This document shows, piece after piece, positions 24,022-35,899 of a stretch of DNA of 64,000 nucleotides. Every line of letters starts with the position of its first letter. The first letter of the stretch is position 1. The position numbers and the translations under genes are program-made. The notes under the pieces were generated by a model, which worked only from the letters and a program-made list of their open reading frames with translations, ran no database searches and was not told the origin of the DNA. This DNA comes from Gigaspora rosea (taxonomy: Eukaryota; Glomeromycota; Glomeromycetes; Diversisporales; Gigasporaceae), in NCBI GenBank assembly GCA_003550325.1, contig QKWP01001175.1, positions 1 through 64,000 of the forward strand, in the 5' to 3' direction.

Positions 24022-24635
24022 ATCTTTATACTTATAAATCCATCTACTTTTGTGTTTTCTTCTTCGCGTTCCAATCTCTATATTACTCTTCTACCCTATT
24101 GTTATTATTTTATGGTCACTTTTTGTACTATTCTCGCTGTTTTCAATTTTTGGCATCATACAGTTACATATTATAGCCCTTGTTGTTTATATATCATCTA
24201 TTTGACTGTATTAATTTTCTCTACTTCAGGTTGTTGTTTTTATCCCATGGTATTCTAAAGCACTATACATGTTGTTTGCTTCTATCCATTCAAATAATTT
24301 CTTTTCTCTACTGTTTTTTACTTTCTTTCTTTCTATATTGAAGTCTTCTATCGTAATTAACTTGTATCCTTTTTGTTTTGCTTTCTCATAAGTTCGATTA
24401 TCCTTTTCTGTATTTGTCGGTTCAGATCTCTATTACTGCATGGTAAGTATATAGATATCAGCCTTTCTTTATTCTTCTTTGGTAAGTATAAGTCTAAAAA
24501 TAACATAGTTCCTAGATTTATTTTGATTTTTTTAATGTATTTCTAAATTTCTTTATCCATCGCTATCACTGTTCCCATATATACCTTTTGCTTAACTGCT
24601 ACTTCTACATTGCTATTCAATATATATATGTCATA

Positions 24636-24848
24636 TTATGGGTTTCTCATTAACAATTTGGAGAACTTAGATTGTGCTAGTTTTGTTTTAGTCATGCTTA
24701 TTATATGTAATCCCATTTCTTTGCATCTTTTTAACCATATTTGTAATTTTAATCTGTCATTCAGCTCTTGCACATTATGTGTTGCTACATTTATTCTCTT
24801 CATAACAAATTTCTGGGCCTTATTTTTTTTAAGTTTAGTTTGCTTCAA
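24636..24848 (-). pseudogene. LINE-2 AP-endonuclease N-terminus
   Basis: INVATHNVQELNDRLKLQIW followed by GLHIISMTKTKL reproduces the start of the LINE endonuclease (HNV/IQGL...D/NIIGXTET). The asparagine of HNV is kept; the catalytic glutamate position reads K (MTKTKL), as it also does in the sense LINE. Confidence 0.75.
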
Positions 24849-25415
24849 ATTTCTTGTCTTTGTTTTATTTGTACATTGTATAACGTCTAACTGTTCCTAT
24901 GTTCTACTCATTGATTAGATGAGTAATTATTTAATAATCTCCAATCTGGCTCTTTTAAGTTCGGTAGATTTATTATGTTTTGTGGTAGCCTTTGAAACTG
25001 AAAAATTGTTGTAGAGTTGTTACCGATATTTGAAGTTGTTTATATTCTGTAATTGGTAATGTAATATCTACTACTATACTTATATCTGTAATTTCGTTCA
25101 GAAGCGATGGCTTCTCTTCTTCTTTTGTTTCTTTTTTTCTGTCTATCTGTATCTATTCTTTCAAAATCTTATAGAAAAAGTATGATTTTTTTAACTTTCT
25201 TGCTATTTCTACCAGTATTTTAGAACTCTGTATTGGAATTGTTAAATTCATCTCCTTCATGTCTTCTGGCTTTTTGGGCAGTTCCAGCTTTTCTGTTGGG
25301 TTTATTGTCATGTAATTCGTTAGTAGGGGTATACTAAACTTGTAATCTTTTTTGATTTCTACTACAAACTCTTTTGCCTTTGCCCTATTCATAATTGGAA
25401 ATTTGTACTTATTTT

Positions 25416-26501
25416 TTTTTTTTGTTATTAAGGTGAGGTCATGCTTCTGGTTTTTATTGGATATATATTGATCATTATAACATTACTGCTTACAATCTTC
25501 ATACTATCCACTAAGTACCGAGACTTGGACTATTTTATCCATAATCTAAACCTACCAAAGTTTACTATGTTCCCATTTATAGCTAGTCTGGTTTTGTATG
25601 TTCCTTTTCTAGCTACCAATTAGTACGGTATTCACATGTTCGCTACTTTGCCCATATTTCCTAGTATCATCACTTCCAATTTGGTGTATGTGATTCCAGG
25701 TAGGCGCTTTATGCTTCTAAATTGGTATATCCAAAGTTCCTTACTAGTGTACTTTTTGAAAGTTCGTATTTCAAGCCATGCAGCTACCTCAACCATATGT
25801 ACTTATACTAGCTATATCTGTATTGGTGGTCACAAAAACCCTCTTAATGTTCTATAACTCCCATATGAGTGTGCCCAGAGCTCTGTTGGGTTTTGACACA
25901 TACACGCCTCTATGCTTTTACTTCTTATTGGCCAGTAAGTTTCGTCTGCCCTTGAAAGGTCATTCTGATTCCCAATATTCACATCCAATCTTCTTTCTAA
26001 CCTTTACCGATCTCTCCCAAACTACCAAACCAGTTAGCTCGGAAGGATTGGTCGGCCCAGCTTTATGCATTTGATGGACTCCCTTTCCTCAGTACCTAAT
26101 TCTGAAACATATGTTCTTTTCCTCTGGTATGACTCCAGCAGCCAGGTTGGTGCCCCTCTTGCCATAGGGTCATTTTCTGTCTGGTTTTTCAGTCTCTAGC
26201 TGGAATTCTGGTCTTTTGTAGTACCGTTGAAGAATTTTTTTTACCTTCTTACTCAGGACTTGCCAAACAGATTTCAATTGTTCCAGTCCCTTGGATTTGT
26301 TTGTGTAAACTTACACAACTGCACTGATACTTCTATTCAAGATGGTGATACCAAGATTACAGGTAATATACCCGGCTGATCGATAAACAAATATTATCAT
26401 AATATAGGCCTATTTTCCAATTCATTTCTAGTGGAATTTGAACTCTAGATCTGCCACTTGGAGGGTGACAACCAGACAGCTTCTCTATGTCAACCATACC
26501 C
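25416..26501 (-). mobile_element. Complete tRNA-headed SINE-like element, tail type 1, 17-bp TSD
   Basis: 1086 bp on the minus strand, bounded by the perfect 17-bp duplication AAATTTGTACTTATTTT (25399-25415 and 26502-26518). The 5' end (26501) reads GGGTATGGTTGACATAGAGA, an A-box-like segment, and about 60 nt on AGAGTTCAAATTCC gives a Pol III B-box. The 3' end reads GCATGACCTCACCTTAATAA plus poly(A). The body has no convincing ORF. It lies in the ORF1 region of LINE-2. Confidence 0.88.
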
Positions 26502-26518
26502 AAATTTGTACTTATTTT

Positions 26519-27734
26519 CTGTTATGATTTCTTTTGGTTCATATAGAAGTTTCTTTTTCTGTTTAAAGAAATTCTTTAGTATTTTTTTAAACATATAGTG
26601 CTGTCTTAGTATATTTATATATCTTCTAAAATTTATCTCGTCCTTAGGGTCACATGGGAAGTATTCTCTAACTGCTAAGTTCAATTCCTGTGGCATGCTT
26701 GGTAACTATTCCCTTTCGTAAGGTAATTTGAAATAGTTGTTGGGGATTCTTTCAACATTGTAATATTTTTGCAATTCTTTTCTGTAGTTCACTAGATTTT
26801 TTAATGTATCTCTATCTACTATCGAAAATAAACTTCTTATATCTGGATACAAGTTTTCATAGTTCTTAGATAATTTTTTGCTTGTCAAGTCAAAATAGCT
26901 ATTGTCTAATCTATCAAACTTATACACCTTCTTTAAAGCTATGACTACTAATACTGTGTGATTCCTGTCTCTGATAGGTAATAAATATAGTAGTGCTAGA
27001 AGAAACTCTGCGTCTATATCTTTGTAATCTTTGGGTAGCTTAACTAGAGTTTTTTCGTGGGTTACATATTAGGGTTCTTGCCCTTTAAATAATACTTTAT
27101 ATTCTATCTTTGCAAAATTCAAACAGAAGTAAATATATCTTGTACAATTATGTGGTCTTATTGTTAAGACATCAAGTTTGTTATATAATCCAACTCCATT
27201 TTCTGTCTTAATTTCATACTAATTTGGTTTTTATTAAACTTATTATATAAGGTATCTTGTGGTGCCACTTGTATTTTTTAACAGCTATTTCGTATAAAGC
27301 TACATATTTTGATGATATAGTTTGACCTTTTTTTTTCTTGCGAATGTCCTGAAAAATGCTATATCCATATGATTAGACTTTAATTGCATTGCTTCTGGGA
27401 TATTATACTTTGTTAGTTGTTTAGCAATTTTCTCTTCCAAAAATCTGGCTACTTCCTCTTCGCTCTCAAAACTTTTAATAATTTGTCATAATTTCATGTT
27501 TCTATATCCTATTCTCTCTCTCTCAATCTTGCCCTAATCTTAAGTAATTCACTGCCCCAGACTCTATTATTATTTGGCTTGTTCAGATTATTCCATTGAG
27601 TTCCTTTTACTGTCTCATTGTATATCATTTTTCTTGTCCCTTCTTTTCATTTTGCTTTTTGTTTCATTGTCTATTAATTTCTGACCTAATCTTTGGTACT
27701 ACCCTAAGCTTCTTTACTTCTAGTATTTTCAATA
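26519..27734 (-). pseudogene. LINE-2 ORF1/5' region
   Basis: Minus-strand frames at 26706-26927 and 26519-26696, plus 25153-25392 on the other side of the SINE-like insert, lie upstream of the endonuclease and have the lysine/asparagine-rich composition of the LINE. I do not recognise a zinc knuckle or RRM. Multiple stops. Confidence 0.4.
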
Positions 27735-27909
27735 GGATCCTGAAATATATATAGATAGATCAGGTATGAGTTTGCTTATTTTTGTGAGTTTTTATACAGA
27801 TCTTTTCTATTTATAGTAATTTTTTGCTTATTTTTGAAGTTTTTTCTGCAGATCTTTCCTTTTAGTAACCATATAATTAATCTAACCTATCTATATATAT
27901 TTTGGGTCC
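27735..27909. mobile_element. 175-bp TA-target MITE, uninterrupted copy
   Basis: Ends GGATCCTGAAATATATATAG and the inverse GGACCCAAAATATATATAGA, flanked by TA (27733-27734 and 27910-27911). The interior has AAATAAGCAAA repeats and AAAAGATCTGTATAAAAACT, shared with 19772-22151 and 30590-30769. Confidence 0.8.
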
Positions 27910-28265
27910 TATTTTCAATGTTATTGATCTTAATTACATCATTTGTTTTGCTTATTCTATTTTTTTCTGTACCTTGTTCATCTATTTCTATATTTGTCTC
28001 TGGCTGTACTTCTGCAGATCCTTGATTTCTATTTTTGTTTGTTTGTTCTCAATCCGATCTTTTAGACTCCTTGTTTTGGTCTGATTGTTGTTCCAATAAT
28101 GTTATTGTGTTTTTCAACAGGGTTTTCTCAATATTTCCACTTTTTGTCAAGTTTTCTTTCATTTGTTCGTCTGGTAGTATAGTTGTATTATGACACTTGT
28201 CTATTTTCATTCTTTTTGTTTGATGACTGTCATTTCTTGCGCTCTCTTCTTTCTGACTTTGACTA

Positions 28266-28833
28266 CCATATTTTCCTGAAAATAAGCTACCTTTTTTTGG
28301 GCAAAAAGTTACACAAACAATCGGGGGTAGCTTATTTTCGGGTAAAATCGATTTTTGACCGATCGCAGACAGTTGCTACATAGATTAGTTTAAATTTTAC
28401 TATGTAAATCGATCAAAATCGATTAAGTAAACTTATTCAGCAGGTAAAAATACACTTATTCTGAAATTTTCATTAAGATTGGAGACTTTTTATTATTTAA
28501 CTTTTAATTTTTACGTTCCACGAATATATTTTTTAAAAAATTTTAATTTTTTCGCCAAACGTAAAAATCAAAAGTCAATTAATAAAAAGTTTTCCAATCT
28601 TAATGAAAATTTTAGAGTAAGTGTATTTTGACCTGCTGAATAAGTTTACTTAATCGATTTTTATCGATTTATTTAGTAAAATTTAGACTTTACTATGTAG
28701 CGACTTTTGTCAATCGTGGGGTAGCATATTTTTGGGTTAAAGACGTTTTGGAGTTTTTTGACCAAAAGAGGAGAGTAGCTTATTTTCGAGAGTAGCTTAT
28801 TTTTGAAGGTAGCTTATTTTCGAGAAAATACAG
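28266..28833. mobile_element. Mariner-type MITE, AAAATAAGCTACC family, copy 2
   Basis: TIRs CCATATTTTCCTGAAAATAA and the inverse of TTATTTTCGAGAAAATACAG, flanked by TA (28264-28265 and 28834-28835). Same inner palindromes as copy 1 at 23150. Confidence 0.8.
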
Positions 28834-29108
28834 TATCTACTGTATTTTGCTCCTCTTGTATGGTCTCTTCTAAGTCCATATTGGCTTCCGTTTTTGTCCT
28901 CTTCAGACTTTCTGCTATTTTCATTAACACTTTGTTTGACTGAGTGTCTTGCTTCCTTAACTTCTTTATTTCTTAGTTTGTTTTTATTTAGTTACTTATA
29001 GTTTACTTATTAAAAACCTTGAAAAGTATTTTTTGTATCCTTTTCTTATATTTGTTTGTTTACTTTTTTGTGAAATGTAATCTATAGAAAAAAGTTTTTT
29101 TTATTGTT

Positions 29109-29204
29109 AGATTTTGGTCATTTTTCAATCTACTTATCTTAATAAAATTTTCAAATTCTCTTAAAAACTCAAAAATCTATAAACAATTGAATGTTTCAAT
29201 TATA
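29109..29204 (+). repeat. 5' LTR, last part
   Basis: Aligns with the final 100 bp of the 3' LTR (CATTTTTCAATCTA...AAATCTATAAACA). It is separated from the first LTR part by LINE-2, and is followed after two bases by a TGGCGATGATAACAGG primer-site-like string. Confidence 0.75.
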
Positions 29205-29932
29205 TTTGGCGATGATAACAGGACAGGGTTGCTTAAAAGAATTGGGAAGGGAGTTCTGCTTTATGAATTGCTTTTTAAATAATTCTTATAAAGAAAACCA
29301 AGAAAAATTAAATTTACAAACTTGATCTGAAATCTCATTTGACAGATCAGAAGAATCATCAAAAAGTTCTATTTTATCTACTCTAAATATATCTACAAGC
29401 TCTTGAGCAGAAACATTAGTAGCTGCAGTCTAGTGAAATGTCAATTAGCAAAGAAGAACCAACAAGCAAAATGATCTAATCAACTTCGAATCTAGAAAAT
29501 ATAAAGAGGGGTATACTTCTTCAACCTATCTGGAATACATTATTAGGCATACTACTCTCATACCCATATACTATGAAATCCAACTTGATAAAGGAAAAAG
29601 AGAAGATAACTGCATAGTCATTATAGATCTGGATAAGATACCAGTTTAACCCTTATACAACGTAATAACTGATAATTGGTATGGAGATATCAATCATCAA
29701 GACGAATATGAAGAAAAATATCTATATCAACGAGTGAACAGAATGTATGCTCATGGGTATCGAAGACTCCAAATTAATAACCCTATTATTCATTGCTCCT
29801 TTGGAACCAGGAACTCAACCAGAGCACAACTGGTTTCTACAAGCCCTCAAGTCTGTTTTAATAATTTAAGTCCGCTACCACAGAGATGCTTATTCATACT
29901 AGCCCAAACCTTATCACCTCTTAGAAGAGCTA

Positions 29933-30587
29933 TCCCTTAGTTTGTACTATTTCGCAAACAAATTTGCCTGTATAATTACTATAAATATACCTCTGATCTA
30001 TTTTTTTAATAATTTAAGATATTTAAATAAAATTTGGTATTATAATATTTAAAAACAAGGATTATATTTTTGAATTATTTAAATTTATATTATAAGACAA
30101 AAAGTTTATGTTGCTTATAAGCTGAAAATATTAAATTTTAAAGAAATTTTTTAACCAATAAATATTTTATAATATCTTGGCGAATTCTTTAAATATTGGT
30201 TTTAAAAATATAGTTTCTAATACAATATTGTAGTTTATATAAAGGATGACAACTTTCATTATTTGACTTTATATGATTTACTTGTAAAAATTAAGACTTG
30301 TATTAGAAGTGAAAATTTTTTTTATAGACAGGAACATATAAAATTTGAGAAAACCTAAAGAAAAATTCTATAGTAAAGGTTTCAAAACAAAAACTTTAAA
30401 CTTTTATTACACCAAAGTTTTTTAATAATTTTAAAAAAATTTTATAATAAAGTTGATAAAACAGAACTAATATTATTATTTTTACTTAGAAAGTATATAG
30501 CTAAAATTAATATTTAAGGTTTTATTTAAAAAATTTAAAAATTTAAAATTTTCACAAGCAAATATGCCTGCATAACAAATTAAGGGA
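29933..30587. mobile_element. 655-bp TA-target MITE in the gypsy gag region
   Basis: Ends TCCCTTAGTTTGTA and the inverse of ACAAATTAAGGGA, flanked by TA (29931-29932 and 30588-30589). The right TA is shared with the next MITE, which starts at 30590. Confidence 0.6.
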
Positions 30588-30589
30588 TA

Positions 30590-30769
30590 CCAGGTTCTGA
30601 AATATATATATAGATCAGATTAATTATAGAGCTATTAAAAAAAAAGATCTGTAGAAAAAACTTCAAAAAAATAAGCAAAAAATTACTATAAATAGAAAAG
30701 ATCTGTATAATAACCTCAAAAATAAGCAAACTCATACCCGATCTATCTATGTAGATTTCAGGGTCCTGC
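30590..30769. mobile_element. MITE of the 175-bp GGATCC family, third copy
   Basis: Ends CCAGGTTCTGAAATATATAT and the inverse of TAGATTTCAGGGTCCTGC, flanked by TA (30588-30589 and 30770-30771), with the family interior (AAAGATCTGTA, AAATAAGCAAA). Confidence 0.75.
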
Positions 30770-31906
30770 TATGCTCTTACCTTAGCAACTCATACTTCCG
30801 AACTCTCACACTAGCTACTCCCACCAAACCTGTCTGATCACCAACTGGCCCCTGGAGCTGCTATAGTCAGCCCAATAGATCAGTTATTACAAAGTATAAA
30901 CAACTTTATATTAGCTATGGGCAATAATACTCCAAATCAACGCCAGGAGTCTAAGATGGTCAAGTTCTCTACATTTAGTAGAGGTGATCAAGATTCACTA
31001 ACCTGGCTAGACAAATTTGATAAAGCTTGCATAGCCAATTAGATTAGCGAAGCAAGGAAGTTTGATATTTTACCCACCTATCTGCTTATATATGGTAGTG
31101 AAATATTGTCTATACTGTATAGTCGTGAAATGATACAACTCAATCTCATTACTCTTTTACTTACCTTTTTGAATGTCAATTTTGTACCATGCATCAACAA
31201 AATTAATAGATGGTAAAACTCAAGCTCGACAACAAGAATTAGAAGAAACTGTGGACAAATATTATAATAAACTCAAAAGACTGTATAGAAAAACTAATCC
31301 AATAGACCGATACCCATTTATTAACCAAATTCAGCAGTTTATAAATAGATTATAGCAAAAGTTATGGGAACCAGTAGAGATGGTATACCCTACAACCTTA
31401 TAGCAAGCTCTAAAAAAGGCTAAGACCACAAAAGCCTGTACTTCTAAGGAGTTTTTTAAGTTCATATTCTTTAAAGAGAAGTTATCTAAACCGTAAAAGC
31501 TATAATAATAAAGAAATTAGTGAATTAAAGAAAGCTATTTCAGAAATGGCTAAAAATATGAAAATACTAGCGCAAAAACAAAATGAAAATAAAACAATAG
31601 CCATTAGCCCTATATCCAATCTGATCCCAATAATGCCTATTCCGTTCCATCCTTTGCAATCCAATATTCTTTGTTTTCAATATGGAGAACAAGGCCATAT
31701 AGCAAGAAACTGTTTGACTCAAAGGCAATATAGTTATAATAATAGCAGGGCTAGGCAAAACTGTCCAAATAATAGACAAAGAAGAAATAACAGATCTATC
31801 GAATATATACATACTATACCCTCCTGTAATAGTCAAAATCAAGCCATGGATAGCCACTTTAATAATAATAATAGTAATAGTAATAATCATAATAATAATA
31901 ATAACT

Positions 31907-32845
31907 AGGTAAATGCATAGCATTGTTTGTCTGAAACTAAATATTTATATAAATTTAATAATTAAAAAGTTTGCTATTTACTGATAAAAGCATAGCATTG
32001 TTTGTCTAAAACTCAATTTTATTTCTTGTACTATAAATTTTATATATGTTCTAATTTATGGAATTAATAATAACTTTTGATCTACTGGTCCGTTTTGGAT
32101 AATTTAATTATTAAAATGTTCGTCTCGATGAGACGATTCCAACAAGCCCAAAATCATTAAAATCCAATTACAGGATCCCAAGATCGTTCATCACTAAGTA
32201 AATTTCTTTACTATTGAATAACTTTTGATCTACTGAGCTATTTTGGATAATTTAACCACCAAAATGTTCGTCTCAGTGAGACAATTCTAACAAGACCAAA
32301 ATCGTTAAATTCCAATTACAGGATCCAGAGATCGATAAAGATTTATCAATCATTTAATTAAATTGATTTATATATAAAAATTAATTTGATTAAATGATTG
32401 ATAAATCTTTATCGATCTTTGGATCCTGTGATTGGAATTTAATGATTTTGGGCTTATTAGAATCATCTCACTGAGACGAACATTTTGGTGGTTAAATCAT
32501 CCAAAACAGCTTGGTAGATCAAAAGTTATTCAATAGTAAAGAAATTTACTTAGTGATGAATGATCTTGGAATCCTGTAATTGGATTTTAACGATTTTGGG
32601 CTTGTTAGAATCATCTCATCGAGTCAAACATTTTGATAGTTAAATCATCCAAAACGGACTAGTGGATTAAAAGTTATTATTAATTTCATAAATTGGCCAA
32701 TTAAAAATAATTTAAAAATCATATGAGTGGACAGACGAAAAGTGCAAAGTTGCGTTTTTGATATTTTGATATGTGATGCATCAAGAAAGTAACTTTTGTA
32801 TCATAATACGAAGAAACTAAAGGTTCTTCGCTTCACTTCAGACAA
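31907..32845. mobile_element. Insertion in the gypsy gag-protease interval containing a foldback
   Basis: A segment of about 940 bp bounded on both sides by AATAATAATAATAAC stretches (31888-31906 and about 32857-32873) and with inverted words TTGTCTGAA near 31923 and TTCAGACAA near 32839. The inner part 32048-32700 is a foldback: four module copies, two per arm, each with AACTTTTGATCTACTG, a CGTCTCRNTGAGAC palindrome and CCAATTACAGGATCC, around a short central hairpin at 32340-32410. Confidence 0.6.
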
Positions 32846-33021
32846 TAATACTAATACTAATAATAATAATAACAGAATCTTGCTTTAACAAGGAAAGAGC
32901 TTACCAAAGCTATTGTAGCTGCTATTCGCGAACATTTAAATGTGTAGAGGCCACTTCTCACAAGGATAAGAATACTAAAAAAGAAAAGATAATAGATTTC
33001 TCAAATCATGTATTCAGTATA

Positions 33022-33594
33022 TTGGATCAACTATTACTGAGTAATTTGCCTTTATCTTTAGTTTTAAATAGCAAAATAAAGATGCTAGACATTTTTCAGC
33101 CACTAATAGAAGTAATGTATTGTGAGGCTACCATAGAGCAATGTTCTATCTACCTTATACTAAACATGAGATCAAATAAAAGTTTAATATCATATGAATT
33201 TTTAAAGAAGATCAGAAAAGAAATAGATAAATTGTCAATAAGAAATCTGATAGATGTATATGAGCAAAAGAAATATCCATTGGGAGTAGTAAAAAATCTA
33301 CTAATTGTAGTGAATAAGGTCAAAATACCTATAGATATAGAGGTAACAGAAGTAAAGAATTATTCTATAATAGTAGGGACCAATTGGTTGAGTAAAGTGA
33401 GAGGAAAAATAGACTTAGCTAAGAGAGCATTGAAATATGAATGGAAGAGTGACAAATACCAAATACCTATTACCTGTTGGAAAAGAATGACGTATAATCT
33501 TGGGAAGATCTTATCTTTGGAAAAGAAAAGTAGAGTCAACTCAGAAAAGATAGAAAAAGAAGAAAATGAAAAAAGTATAAAGTTGAAGAAATAA
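33022..33594 (+). pseudogene. Gypsy aspartic-protease region
   Basis: A 190-codon frame in the expected place between gag and RT. It shows protease-like strands ending IIVGTNWLSKVRGKIDL, close to the ILGXDWL-type motif that closes retroviral-type proteases. Part of the broken gypsy element. Confidence 0.55.
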
Positions 33595-33896
33595 AAGAGA
33601 AGAGGAGTTATATTGTACAAGGAGATAAAGACGAATTGCCTATAGTGGAAATAAAAAGGAATACTGTGAGTATAGAAGAAAAAAAAACTAATATAGTATG
33701 ATATAAAGAAATAACCAGGTACCATATATTGGTGTGAAAAGCAGTTAAATAATAAAGAAGAAAATTGTACTAAATGTAAAGAATTGTTTAAGAATATTGA
33801 GACTTTGAAATGCTTAGTCGATAACCTGGATGAAGAGTTGGGGATATCTCAGGGTACAAAAGAGTATATTAACTTAAAAAAAACTAGCAAGCTAAA

Positions 33897-34830
33897 GTGG
33901 AAGAATTAATGGAAGATAACAAAGTTTTATTCGTGAAAGGATTAACACAATTGGGAAAAACAAAAGAAGAAATGCATACAATTACATTAAAAGAAGAAGT
34001 CGAACCTGTCAAACAAAGACTATATCATGTATTACATACAAAAAACGAATTTATATTACAGAAACTAGAACAAATAATAAAACACAAAATCGTGCAAGAA
34101 TCGACAAGTCCATAGAGTTTTCTTGTAGTATTTGTGTAAAAAAAAGAACAAAAAAATGCGGTTTTGTGTAGATTATCAAAAGTTAAATGCTCTGACCATT
34201 AAAGACTCCTACCCTTTACTGCTTATAGACAATATCCTTAGTTATTTACATAAAGCCAAATAGTTTTCTATATTAGACTTGGCTAGCGGTTATTAGCAGG
34301 TAGAGATAAAACCACAGGACTGGGAAAAGATAATGTTTGCAACCTGGGATGGACTATATAAGTTTTTGTAATACCATTTGGATTGACTAACGTGTCGCAA
34401 CTTTTCAAAAGCTAATAAATAAAATATTATGTCCTTTTATTGAAAAGTTTGTATTAGTTTATTTGGATGATATAAATATATATTCTAAGATGTTTGAGAA
34501 ACTTTTATATTACCTTCAACAAGTTTTTAAACTACTAAAAGAAGCCGGATTACATCTTAGCCAAGAAAAATGCCATTTTTCAAAAAGCAATTATCATTTT
34601 TTAAACACTTAGTTAATGGCAAGAGTATTGCTCTCGACCCTAATAGGGTAGAAAAAGTTAAAAATTTCCTAGAGCCTTCTAACTTTACAGAATTATGAGG
34701 CTTTATTGGCCTAGCATCCTACTACAGAAATCTACTTAATACCTTATTAAAGAAAAATATTTTATTATATAGGATAACCAATATCAAAAAGCTTTTAAAT
34801 GATTTAAACAAAGGTTAATAATAGCGTCTA
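33897..34830 (+). pseudogene. Gypsy reverse transcriptase region
   Basis: Ty3/gypsy RT recognised by the KEEVEPVKQRLYHV-type entry segment, a FCVDYQKLN-like block and the VYLDDINIYS catalytic motif near 34455. Broken; DNA elements are inserted at its 3' side (34831-35143 and 35148-35350). Confidence 0.75.
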
Positions 34831-35143
34831 CTATATGTGTCTGAAATTAAACTACCTTTTTTGGCCAAAAAATTATACAAAATATCGTAAAGTAGCTTAT
34901 TTTCGAAATATAGCATTTTTGAAAAATTGAAAACGTACTAATAAAAAGTTATCTAAATAATACCAAATTTTTACTGTAGGTATATTTTGATGCGCTAAAC
35001 AACTTTACTTAATCAATTTTTGAAGTTTACTTAGTAGAAAAAAAAGTTTTATATGTAGCAACTGCTAATGAATTTTTTAAGATTTTTAAAAAAATCAGGG
35101 GGTAGCTTATTTTAGGTAGTAGCTTATTTTCGGACATATATGG
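34831..35143. mobile_element. Mariner-type MITE, AAAATAAGCTACC family, copy 3 (short)
   Basis: Ends CTATATGTGTCTGAAATTAA and the inverse of TTATTTTCGGACATATATGG, flanked by TA (34829-34830 and 35144-35145). 313 bp, shorter than copies 1 and 2. Confidence 0.75.
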
Positions 35144-35147
35144 TATA

Positions 35148-35350
35148 TTATAATAGGACCTGAAGAACTCTGATACAACTCAGATCTGAGTTTGTATAAT
35201 TTTAGCAGTATTTTAGCCAAATAAATGGATAAAATAGAGCAAAATTTGAAATTTTACTATATAAAAATACAATATTTAATGAATTTCTATTCAAATTTCC
35301 TTTTTAGAATCATCTGAGTTGTATCAGAGTTCTACAGAGTCCTATTATAA
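35148..35350. mobile_element. 203-bp TA-target MITE abutting the previous one
   Basis: Inverted arms from TTATAATAGGACC through GAACTCTGATACAACTCAGA, about 38 bp each, flanked by TA (35146-35147 and 35351-35352). Only one TATA separates it from the MITE ending at 35143. Confidence 0.75.
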
Positions 35351-35377
35351 TATCCTGATTTTGATAGACCTTTTATT

Positions 35378-35638
35378 TTGTATACAGATGTATCCTATAT
35401 CAGTCTGGTGCTATTAGCACAAAAGAACAAAAACAAAAAAGAGTACGTAGTAGTATATACAAGTAAAATCTTAAATGATTCTGAAAAGAACTACTTTGCT
35501 ACTGAAATAGAATGCTTAGCTGCTATATGGGCTATGCAGTATTTTCGGCCCTACATATATGGTAAAGAATTAGAATTAGTAACAGACCATCAAGCCTTTA
35601 TATGGCTTCTAAATACTTGCAACTTATTAGTAGATTAG
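35378..35638 (+). pseudogene. Gypsy RNase H region
   Basis: An 86-codon frame with YTDVSYISLVLL at its start, AAIWAMQYFRPYIYG and LVTDHQAFIWLL, the standard Ty3/gypsy RNase H landmarks in order. Part of the broken element. Confidence 0.8.
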
Positions 35639-35899
35639 CCCAATAAATCATGATCGCTACTAAATATCTCTGCATAATTAGATATAAGAAAGGTACCACT
35701 TATAATAACATAGATGCTCTATTTTGAATTCCTCACAGACCACTATGAGGAAGAAAATATAAGTTGAAGAAGCAATTTAAATAAAATAAATAAATAGAAA
35801 AAAACAATTAGAAAGATACTTTTCAATATAATAAATTTTAAACCTAACCACAACCTAGTTCAGGTTACTAGTGTTTTAGCATAATAAAAAAAAAATTTT

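Larger units (their letters stand above)
16679..29108 (-). mobile_element. Antisense LINE (LINE-2), degraded and split by nested elements
   Basis: A minus-strand non-LTR retrotransposon inserted in the gypsy 5' LTR. The junction repeats AGATTTCAGGT (16668-16678) and AGATTTTGGT (29109-29118) look like an aged target duplication. The 3' end is at the left: poly(A) near 16690 preceded by a tail related to AAGCAAGGTCTCACC. On the minus strand, pieces of an AP endonuclease (24636-24848), RT fingers/palm (22128-22415), the RT YIDD block (19347-19664) and thumb (19074-19292) appear in LINE order. Subtracting insertions at 19772-22151, 23150-23703, 25416-26501, 27735-27909 and 28266-28833 leaves about 7.6 kb, a plausible full-length LINE. 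Many stops and frame changes are present, so it is inactive. Confidence 0.8.
29700..31906 (+). pseudogene. Gypsy gag region
   Basis: Fossil gag of the Ty3/gypsy element. The clearest part is a CCHC zinc knuckle (CFQYGEQGHIARNC) near 31669-31710 followed by an asparagine-rich tail encoded by AAT repeats. Two DNA elements are inserted (29933-30587 and 30590-30769). Broken. Confidence 0.6.

Noticed and set aside
26420-26501. Possible tRNA genes at the SINE heads (also 45100-45183, 56587-56663, 58334-58412, 63187-63262)
   Set aside because: A and B boxes are present, but acceptor and anticodon stems do not close and each is the 5' end of a longer repeated retroposon.
17000-28900. Plus-strand frames rich in F, S, L and I across this stretch taken as membrane proteins
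   Set aside because: They are antisense shadows of the lysine/glutamate-rich LINE-2 frames.
31546-31908. Host CCHC zinc-finger gene
   Set aside because: Position, neighbouring protease and RT regions and asparagine-rich tail fit the gypsy gag.
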